NCBI RefSeq assembly: GCF_002157685.2
Contig: NZ_AP026738.1
Coordinates: 3,100,001-3,164,000, forward strand
Origin: Comamonas thiooxydans
GTDB taxonomy: Bacteria > Pseudomonadota > Gammaproteobacteria > Burkholderiales > Burkholderiaceae_C
Direction: 5' to 3'
DNA length: 64,000 nucleotides
Below are positions 55,675 to 64,000 of this stretch, in pieces. The position numbers and the translations under genes were made by a program. The notes beneath the pieces were generated by a model. That model was not told the DNA's origin and did no database searches. It saw only the letters and a program-made list of their open reading frames with translations. Numbering within the stretch: position 1 is the first letter of the stretch; every line of letters starts with the position of its first letter.

Positions 55675-56438
55675 CTTCTTCAAATCCAACACCTACCACC
55701 GATATGGCCGAAAACGTGCCAGCCGCTGACGCATCCGCAGCATCCCAAGGCCAGGCGCCCGAAGGCGTGGCCTATCCCAAGACCATCAAAAGCTATGTAC
55801 GCCGCGCCGGCCGTACCACCACGGGCCAGGCCAAGGCTTTTGAAGAACTGGGTCCGCGCTTTCTGCTGCAATACCAGAAGGCTCCTCTGGACGCCACAGC
55901 CGCCTATGGCCGCGGCGGCAAGCTGATTCTGGAGATCGGCTTCGGCATGGGTGAAGCCACCGCCCATATCGCCCGCGTGCGCCCCGACGATAATTTCCTG
56001 TGCTGCGAAGTGCACGAGCCCGGCGTGGGCGCGCTGCTCAAGCGCATTGGCGAGCAGGAGATCGAGAACATCCGCATCCTGCAGCACGATGCCGTGGAAG
56101 TCATCGACAACATGCTGCCCGAAGCCTCGATCGACGGCGTGCACATCTTCTTCCCCGATCCCTGGCACAAGAAAAAGCACAACAAGCGCCGCCTGATCCA
56201 GAGCCCGCTGATCGCCAAGCTGGCCGCTCGCATCAAGCCCGGTGGCTACATCCACTGCGCCACCGACTGGGAGCCCTATGCAGTGCAGATTCTGGAAGTG
56301 CTGAACGCAGAACCCATGCTGCAGAACACGGCCGAGAACTACGCCGAAAAGCCCGACTACCGCCCCCTGACCAAATTCGAAAACCGCGGCATTCGCCTCG
56401 GTCATGGCGTCTGGGATCTGGTGTTCAGGAAGAAGTAA
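55671..56438 (+). CDS. trmB: tRNA (guanine-46-N7)-methyltransferase TrmB
   Basis: Protein of 255 residues from GTG 55671, which overlaps the gluQ stop (GTGA); ATG 55704 is an alternative. The SAM-binding motif is [11 protein letters not shown], and the RNA-methylase motif is [16 protein letters not shown]. The last residues ([13 protein letters not shown]) are family-typical. It methylates G46 in the tRNA variable loop. It is co-transcribed with gluQ by overlap. Confidence 0.93.
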   Translation: MTSSNPTPTTDMAENVPAADASAASQGQAPEGVAYPKTIKSYVRRAGRTTTGQAKAFEELGPRFLLQYQKAPLDATAAYGRGGKLILEIGFGMGEATAHIARVRPDDNFLCCEVHEPGVGALLKRIGEQEIENIRILQHDAVEVIDNMLPEASIDGVHIFFPDPWHKKKHNKRRLIQSPLIAKLAARIKPGGYIHCATDWEPYAVQILEVLNAEPMLQNTAENYAEKPDYRPLTKFENRGIRLGHGVWDLVFRKK

Positions 56439-56475
56439 CCCCCTGATGCGCTTTGCGCCCTCCCCTAGCCGGGCG

Positions 56476-56513
56476 CCCCCTTTCTCTACGCGCTTCGCGC
56501 TAAGGAAAGGGGG
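56476..56513. repeat. GC-rich hairpin repeat
   Basis: Arms CCCCCTTTC (56476-56484) and GAAAGGGGG (56505-56513) enclose CGCGCTTCGCGC. The flanks are also GC-rich and repeat-like. It looks like a dispersed intergenic element rather than a gene. Confidence 0.6.
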
Positions 56514-56612
56514 ACGACACCCTCGGTGCGGGGCGGCGCGGCCGGCCCAGGCCCTTCCTCGGTGTCTCCGACTTGGGTTATGCCAGTTTCCAAGGGTTCG
56601 CTCCAACAATAA

Positions 56613-56639
56613 AAAACGCTCCTCATCGAGGAGCGTTTT
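56613..56639. terminator. Bidirectional terminator between trmB and alaS
   Basis: Arms AAAACGCTCCTC and GAGGAGCGTTTT around a 3-base loop give A-run and T-run on both sides, suited to both convergent genes. Confidence 0.88.
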
Positions 56640-56679
56640 GTTTTTGGGCAAGGCAGCCCAGCTGCCTTTTCCGATACGC

Positions 56680-59304
56680 TTACAGGCGCTCGGCCACCCA
56701 GGCCTGCACGCTGGCCAGCGCTGCGGGCACGGCTGCGGCGTCGGTGCCACCGGCCATAGCCATATCGGGCTTGCCACCGCCCTTGCCGCCCACTTGCTGG
56801 GCCACAAAGTTCACCAGCTCGCCAGCCTTGACCTTGGCAGTTTCAGCCTTGGTCACGCCTGCAGCCAATTGCACCTTGTCGCCATCCACGGCAACCAGCA
56901 CGATCACGGCTGCGCCCAGCTTGTCCTTGAGCTTGTCCATGGTGTCGCGCAAGGTCTTGGCATCGGCGCCTTCGAGCTTGGCGGCCAGCACCTTGACACC
57001 ATTGACGTCGGCTGCCTGCGTGGCCAGTTCATCACCCTGGCTGGAAGCCAGCTTGCCCTTGAGCGCAGCGATTTCCTTTTCCAGTGCCTTGATCTGATCC
57101 AGTGCACCGCCGATGCGGTTGGTCAGCTCGGCCACAGGGGCCTTGAAAGCGGCTGCAGCCTGGTCCACAGTGGACTCCAGCGACTGCAGATAGGCCAGCG
57201 CGTTTTCGCCGGTAATGCCTTCGATACGGCGCACGCCAGCGGCCACACCGGATTCGCCCACCACCTTGAACAGGCCGATGTCGCCGGTACGGCTGACATG
57301 AGTGCCGCCACAGAGTTCGCGGCTGGAGCCGATGTCCAGCACGCGCACGGTTTCGCCGTACTTCTCGCCGAACAGCATCATCGCGCCGGTCTTCTGGGCC
57401 GACTCGATATCCATCACGCGCGCATCGGTAGCGGTGTTGGCCAGCACCTCGGCATTGACGCGGGCTTCGATCTCGCGGATCTGCTCGGCCGTCACCGGGG
57501 CGTTGTGCGCAAAGTCGAAGCGGGTACGCTCGGCATTGACTAGCGAGCCCTTTTGCTGCACATGGCCGCCCAGCACTTCGCGCAAGGCCTTGTGCATGAT
57601 GTGTGTGACCGAGTGGTTGCGCATGGTCGCAGCGCGCACGGCGGTATCCACCTGTGCTTCAACGGCATCGCCCACCTTCAGGCTGCCGGATTCCAGCTGG
57701 CCGTGGTGACCGAATACATCGGCCTTGATCTTGAGCGTATCTTCCACGGCAAAGCGGTTTCCGCCTGCGGCAATCACGCCCTGGTCGCCGACCTGGCCGC
57801 CGGATTCGGCGTAGAAGGGGGTTGTGTCCAGCACCACGACACCGTTTTGGCCGGCCTGGAGTTCATTCACGCTCACGCCATCGGCGTACAGCGCGACGAT
57901 CTTGGCAGCCTCGGCCAGCTTGTCGTAGCCGGTGAACACATTGGCGTCCCCCGTGTATTCCAGCGCGCGGTCCATCTTGAACTTGCCGGCTGCGCGGGCC
58001 GTTTCCTTCTGGTGCTGCATGGCGGCGTTGAAGCCTGCCTCGTCCACCGTCACGCCACGCTCGCGCGCCACGTCGTTGGACAGGTCCAGCGGGAAGCCGT
58101 AGGTGTCATGCAGCTTGAAGGCCACATCGCCGGGCAGCACCTTGACGTCACCGGCCAGTGCGCTGTCCAGGATTTCCATGCCGTTGGCCAGGGTCTCGAA
58201 GAAACGCTCTTCCTCGGCCTTGAGCACGCTGGTGATATGCGCTTCCTGCTCCTTGAGCTTGGGATAGGCATCGCCCATCTGGACAACCAGGTCGGCCACC
58301 AGCTTGTGGAAGAAGGGAGTCTTCTGACCCAGCTTGTAGCCGTGACGGATGGCTCGACGGATGATGCGGCGCTGCACATAGCCGCGACCTTCGTTGGAAG
58401 GAATCACACCGTCGGACACCAGGAAGGAGGTCGCGCGGATATGGTCGGCAATCACCTTCAGGGAAGGAGTGCTCAGATCTTCTGTGTGGGTTTCGCGGCC
58501 GGCAGCCTTGATCAATGCCTGGAACAGGTCGATCTCGTAGTTGCTGTGCACATGCTGCAGGATGGCAGCCAGACGCTCCAGGCCCATGCCGGTGTCCACG
58601 CAGGGCGCAGGCAGCTTCACCACGGAGCCGTCTTCCTTCATGTCGAACTGCATGAACACATGGTTCCAGATCTCGATGAAGCGGTCGCCGTCTTCGTCAG
58701 GCGAGCCGGGAGGGCCGCCGGCAATGTGCTCGCCGTGGTCGTAGAAGATTTCCGAGCAGGGGCCGCAGGGGCCAGTGTCGGCCATCATCCAGAAGTTGTC
58801 GCTCTTGTACTTGCCGCCCTTGTTGTCGCCGATGCGAATGATGCGCTCGGCAGGCAGGCCGATGACGTTCTTCCAGATGTCATAGGCTTCGTCGTCTTCG
58901 TGATAGACCGTGGCCAGCAGCTTCTCGGCGGGCAGGCCGAAAACCTTGGTCAGCAGCTCCCAGCCCCACTCGATGGACTCCTTCTTGAAGTAGTCGCCGA
59001 AGGACCAGTTGCCCAGCATTTCGAAGAACGTGTGGTGGCGCGCGGTGTAGCCCACGTTTTCCAGGTCGTTGTGCTTGCCGCCGGCGCGCAGGCAGGCCTG
59101 CACCGAAGTTGCGCGATTGTAGGGACGCTTGTCCGTGCCGAGGAACACATCCTTGAACTGCACCATGCCGGAGTTGGTGAACATCAGCGTCGGATCGTTG
59201 CCGGGAACCAGCGAGCTGGACGCGACAACCGTGTGGCCCTTGGAAGCGTAGAAATCCAGGAACGTCTTGCGGATGTCCGCAACGGAAAAAGTGGGTGTAC
59301 TCAT
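56680..59304 (-). CDS. alaS: Alanyl-tRNA synthetase
   Basis: Protein of 874 residues from ATG 59304, the usual bacterial length. The class II catalytic core has [20 protein letters not shown]; the editing domain has [11 protein letters not shown] and the [12 protein letters not shown] motif; the C-terminal C-Ala domain ends AWVAERL. Longer frames antisense to it are shadows. It charges tRNA(Ala). A strong bidirectional terminator lies after it. Confidence 0.97.
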   Translation of the reverse strand: MSTPTFSVADIRKTFLDFYASKGHTVVASSSLVPGNDPTLMFTNSGMVQFKDVFLGTDKRPYNRATSVQACLRAGGKHNDLENVGYTARHHTFFEMLGNWSFGDYFKKESIEWGWELLTKVFGLPAEKLLATVYHEDDEAYDIWKNVIGLPAERIIRIGDNKGGKYKSDNFWMMADTGPCGPCSEIFYDHGEHIAGGPPGSPDEDGDRFIEIWNHVFMQFDMKEDGSVVKLPAPCVDTGMGLERLAAILQHVHSNYEIDLFQALIKAAGRETHTEDLSTPSLKVIADHIRATSFLVSDGVIPSNEGRGYVQRRIIRRAIRHGYKLGQKTPFFHKLVADLVVQMGDAYPKLKEQEAHITSVLKAEEERFFETLANGMEILDSALAGDVKVLPGDVAFKLHDTYGFPLDLSNDVARERGVTVDEAGFNAAMQHQKETARAAGKFKMDRALEYTGDANVFTGYDKLAEAAKIVALYADGVSVNELQAGQNGVVVLDTTPFYAESGGQVGDQGVIAAGGNRFAVEDTLKIKADVFGHHGQLESGSLKVGDAVEAQVDTAVRAATMRNHSVTHIMHKALREVLGGHVQQKGSLVNAERTRFDFAHNAPVTAEQIREIEARVNAEVLANTATDARVMDIESAQKTGAMMLFGEKYGETVRVLDIGSSRELCGGTHVSRTGDIGLFKVVGESGVAAGVRRIEGITGENALAYLQSLESTVDQAAAAFKAPVAELTNRIGGALDQIKALEKEIAALKGKLASSQGDELATQAADVNGVKVLAAKLEGADAKTLRDTMDKLKDKLGAAVIVLVAVDGDKVQLAAGVTKAETAKVKAGELVNFVAQQVGGKGGGKPDMAMAGGTDAAAVPAALASVQAWVAERL

Positions 59305-59514
59305 GGTGTTTGGTATGAAGACGCCTGCATGACGCCTGCGATCAGTACGGCCCGGCGCTGCTTTTTCAGGAGCTGCGCAGACAGGCAAATCAGCCGAACA
59401 TTATAGGTTTGCAGCTACATACCCGCGCGGCCTTGTGCCGATAACAGCGATCATGAATTTTCATGCGTTGCATTAATGTCTTCATCATCGGCTTGCGGAT
59501 AATCGGCAACCACT

Positions 59515-59808
59515 ATGAGCGACACACCCCAAACCGAGACCTCCAAGCCCGCTGCCCCTGCCAAAAACCGCCTGGTGGTCTGGCTCATCGCCCTGCCCGT
59601 GATCATCTTTGGCGCGCTCATGCTCGTCGGCCAGTTCATGGACGATCCACTCAGCAAGCAGCGCTGGACGGAAGCTGAAACCATCAAGATCTGCTGGAAG
59701 CAGACGGCCAAGCCCGAGACCGAGCGCAAGACCCAGGAGTTCAGGTCCCCCGAAGACTGCGAGCGCCTCGAGTTCGACTTCAAGACCCGCTACGGCGAAA
59801 ACCCCTGA
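59515..59808 (+). CDS. Small single-span membrane protein
   Basis: Protein of 97 residues with one membrane helix (VVWLIALPVIIFGALMLVG, about 21-39) and a soluble C-terminal part with two Cys (ICWKQ, EDCERL) that could pair in the periplasm. No family was recognised. It is divergent from alaS. Confidence 0.65.
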   Translation: MSDTPQTETSKPAAPAKNRLVVWLIALPVIIFGALMLVGQFMDDPLSKQRWTEAETIKICWKQTAKPETERKTQEFRSPEDCERLEFDFKTRYGENP

Positions 59809-59866
59809 AGCAGCTGCGACGGGCAAGCCCGGGCCCCCTGGCACGCGTCCTGCGTGACTCAGAGAC

Positions 59867-60265
59867 TTACTCTTCGCCCCAGTCTTCCTCGGCGCCCTCT
59901 TCCTCTTCTGCTGCGGCCAGAGCGATCATGCGGTCGAAGGTCTCGATGATTGCGACGCGACGGTCCTGCTTGTAGCCTTCTTCCGGCTCCAGCTCGTCGA
60001 TGCTCTGGTCCCAGGCCTGCAGATAAGTGGCTTTCCATTGCTCCAGCGTCTGCAGATCCGGCCACAGCGGATGCATGCCGCTTTCGGCCATGGCGCACAG
60101 AAGCTCGATGCGGCAGGGAACCAGATCAGACTCGGGCTCGCCCGCCTGCAAGGCCTCGGGCGAGTCCAGGGCCTCGGCAATTTCATCGATGAGCTGGCCC
60201 GTGATATCCGCCAGCCAGTCCAATGCGGTGTCGTTATCGAAATTGCCGTGCGACCAAGTACCCAT
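59867..60265 (-). CDS. DUF4259 domain protein
   Basis: Protein of 132 residues starting MGTWSHGNFDNDTALDWL, the typical opening of DUF4259. AAGGAG lies ahead of the ATG at 60265, and the TTG two codons upstream is not needed. The C-terminus is strongly acidic (EEEEGAEEDW). Function unknown; cytoplasmic. Confidence 0.85.
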   Translation of the reverse strand: MGTWSHGNFDNDTALDWLADITGQLIDEIAEALDSPEALQAGEPESDLVPCRIELLCAMAESGMHPLWPDLQTLEQWKATYLQAWDQSIDELEPEEGYKQDRRVAIIETFDRMIALAAAEEEEGAEEDWGEE

Positions 60266-60368
60266 GACCAAACTCCTTGCAGCGATATGTCAGTAAAGCA
60301 AGGCTCAACATAGCGGGCCTTGATGTCAAAACTGTGTCAGCGCGGAAGATCGATCCAGGCGCGGCAGG

Positions 60369-60842
60369 TCAACGGTTGCGATTTTTCATGGCGCGCTCCA
60401 CCTCGCGCTTGCCTTCTCGGTCCTTGATCACATCGCGCTTGTCATGCTCGGCCTTGCCCTTGGCCAGGGCGATCTCGCATTTCACGTAACCGTTCTTCCA
60501 GTGCAGATTGATGGGCACCAGGGTATAGCCCTTTTGCTCCACCTTGCCGACGAGGCGCTTGATCTCGTCCTTTTTCAAGAGCAGCTTCTTGATACGTGCC
60601 GAGTCGGGATTGACGTGGGTGGAAGCCGTCTTGAGCGGGTTGATCTGGCAGCCCAGCAGGAACAGCTCTCCGTCCTTGATCAGCACATAGCCATCGGTGA
60701 GCTGCACCTTGCCGCTGCGCAGGGCCTTGACCTCCCAGCCGTGCAGCACCATGCCGGCTTCGTGGCGCTCCTCGAAGAAATAGTTGAAAGCTGCTTTTTT
60801 ATTGTCGGCAATGCGCGACGATGTTTCTGGTTTCTTGGCCAT
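60369..60842 (-). CDS. smpB: SsrA-binding protein SmpB
   Basis: Protein of 157 residues with family motifs [31 protein letters not shown] and the basic C-terminal tail ([20 protein letters not shown]). It binds tmRNA and brings it to stalled ribosomes. It is divergent from the ratA gene, the usual arrangement in beta-proteobacteria. Confidence 0.96.
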   Translation of the reverse strand: MAKKPETSSRIADNKKAAFNYFFEERHEAGMVLHGWEVKALRSGKVQLTDGYVLIKDGELFLLGCQINPLKTASTHVNPDSARIKKLLLKKDEIKRLVGKVEQKGYTLVPINLHWKNGYVKCEIALAKGKAEHDKRDVIKDREGKREVERAMKNRNR

Positions 60843-61001
60843 GGAATATTAGTTGCAGGCGGACCGGAGATGAAAGCTCTCCCTACAATACTGGATTGCC
60901 GTCTCGCCTCTGAGCGATGATTTTAGTTTCGCATCGCGCCTCTGGGTGTATTGGCCTAGGCCAATTCCCTGCTCTTGCGCCCTGCTGATTGCTCTTTGTT
61001 C

Positions 61002-61454
61002 ATGAAAAACGTCAACAAGTCCGTCCTCATCTGGTACAGCCCCGAAGAAATGTTTGCCCTCGTGACGGACGTGGCCCACTATGCCGACTTTCTGCCCTGG
61101 TGCGATCATGCCAAGATTCTGGAGCAGGACGACACAGGTATGACAGCCGAGGTGGGTATTGCGTTCAGCGGACTGCGCAAGTCTTTCGTGACGCGCAACA
61201 CGAACAGTAGCATGGATGACGGCGGCAAGCAGGTCAGCATGCGTCTGGTCAAAGGACCTTTCTCGCGTCTTGAAGGCCACTGGCGCTTTCATCCCGTAGG
61301 CGACGGCACGCAACGCGCCTGCAAGGTCGAGCTGCAGCTGGACTACGGCTTCGACAACGGTGCCGTGGCCGCCATCATCGGCCCGGTCTTCGACCGCATC
61401 GCAGGCTCCATGGTCGACGCCTTCATCAAGCGCGCCGAGCAGATCTATGGCTGA
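61002..61454 (+). CDS. ratA: RatA/Coq10-family START-domain protein
   Basis: Protein of 150 residues with the family opening VLIWYSPEEMFALVTDVAHY and the core RLVKGPFSRLEGHWRF. Coq10 homologues bind ubiquinone; in E. coli RatA is described as inhibiting 70S ribosome assembly. The start is ATG 61002 over an upstream frame. It overlaps the next gene, rnfH, by 8 bases and is divergent from smpB, matching the conserved smpB-ratA-rnfH order. Confidence 0.9.
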   Translation: MKNVNKSVLIWYSPEEMFALVTDVAHYADFLPWCDHAKILEQDDTGMTAEVGIAFSGLRKSFVTRNTNSSMDDGGKQVSMRLVKGPFSRLEGHWRFHPVGDGTQRACKVELQLDYGFDNGAVAAIIGPVFDRIAGSMVDAFIKRAEQIYG

Positions 61455-61809
61455 TGCTCTGCCCGAGGTTATCGACATCACGGTCTGCCTATCGCCCTGC
61501 TCCGGCGCCGTGCAGGAAGCCTTGTTACAGCTTCCCGCTGGCAGCACTGTCCAGCAGGCGCTGGACGCCATGACCGCCCCAACAGCCTTGTCGGACCTGC
61601 AACTGCCCGAACCCTTGGCCGGCATGGTCGGCATCTGGGGCAAAGTCGCGAATCCGGGCCAGGTTCTCAAGCATGGAGATCGTCTGGAGGTCTATCGACC
61701 GCTGACCGTAGACCCCAAGGTTGCCCGACGCGAACGCTTTGCCCGTCAGGGCGCGCGCAGCGCCGGGCTTTTCAAACGCCAGAGAGACGGAGCCAAGGCT
61801 GGCTACTAG
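61447..61809 (+). CDS. rnfH: RnfH-family protein
   Basis: Protein of 120 residues with a beta-grasp (ubiquitin-like) fold. The family segment VGIWGKVANPGQVLKHGDRLE is clear, followed by YRPLTVDPKVARRERFA. Its role is poorly known. It lies directly after ratA and ends in a terminator shared with the convergent DUF4124 gene. Confidence 0.9.
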   Translation: MADALPEVIDITVCLSPCSGAVQEALLQLPAGSTVQQALDAMTAPTALSDLQLPEPLAGMVGIWGKVANPGQVLKHGDRLEVYRPLTVDPKVARRERFARQGARSAGLFKRQRDGAKAGY

Positions 61810-61830
61810 CCAGCAGTCAGCGGGACTCAA

Positions 61831-61857
61831 AAAAAGCGCCTTCTGATGGCGCTTTTT
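61831..61857. terminator. Bidirectional terminator after rnfH
   Basis: Arms AAAAAGCGCC and GGCGCTTTTT around a 7-base loop, with A-run and T-run flanks. Confidence 0.85.
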
Positions 61858-61886
61858 TATCGAGACCCCGGCGAAGGCCCCGGCGA

Positions 61887-63969
<2,083 letters not shown>

Positions 63970-64000
63970 GCAAGTCCCTTGAAATCTGACCAGATTGAAA

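Noticed and set aside
57553..59406. 617-codon open frame antisense to alaS
   Set aside because: It is a shadow of the GC-rich alaS gene: it is His/Val/Gly-biased with no motif, and alaS on the other strand is certain.

Overview
The window looks like a chromosomal segment of a beta-proteobacterium of the Comamonadaceae, most likely Comamonas (testosteroni/thiooxydans type). This rests on recognition of gene content, GC-rich coding style and the intergenic palindromes; no search was run. It has two parts. From 1 to about 24.9 kb it is a lower-GC accessory island. From about 24.9 kb to the end it is GC-rich core chromosome.

The island begins with a two-component system and an RND heavy-metal efflux operon: czcR/czcS-like genes, a CzcI-like His-rich protein, CzcC, a small exported protein, CzcB, CzcA, a small periplasmic protein, and a DMT-family transporter with a His-rich tail. 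A chromate-resistance cluster follows: chrB, chrA, an Fe-superoxide dismutase, a stand-alone ChrB C-terminal-domain protein, and a frameshifted exported protein. Between 14.5 and 18 kb there are small accessory genes: two XRE regulators, a CX5R phosphatase, a HAD-fold protein and two unknowns. The mobility module at 18.6-23.7 kb is four coupled genes on the minus strand. Three are tyrosine-recombinase-like proteins, the middle one lacking most catalytic residues, and the fourth is a small Tn554-TnpC-like protein. An 873-bp IS5-family element (IS427-like) sits just outside it. The island meets the core inside rtcB, whose reading frame stops making sense immediately after the Cys of the conserved GTDINCG metal-binding motif.

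The core part holds, in order: a small operon (saccharopine-dehydrogenase-like, DUF4166, DCC thiol oxidoreductase); dctA-dctB-dctD with a candidate sigma-54 promoter; a thioesterase; ETF-ubiquinone oxidoreductase; a TrpXYZ-like ABC importer; a DHA2 MFS exporter with a divergent LysR gene; a decayed MFS pseudogene; a LysP-like permease; a DUF1329 protein; a SulP permease; a GGDEF protein followed by a FlhG/MinD-like ATPase; trhO; a flavodoxin-like oxidoreductase, DoxX and pirin with a divergent LysR gene; an FAD amine oxidase-like protein; gluQ-trmB; alaS; and smpB, ratA, rnfH, a DUF4124 gene and guaB. Several intergenic regions carry long perfect or near-perfect palindromes that look like dispersed Comamonadaceae repeats.

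The metal and chromate genes form one detoxification cargo: efflux of divalent cations and chromate, plus superoxide removal. The recombinase module probably moved that cargo into rtcB. No rRNA, tRNA or CRISPR array was seen.
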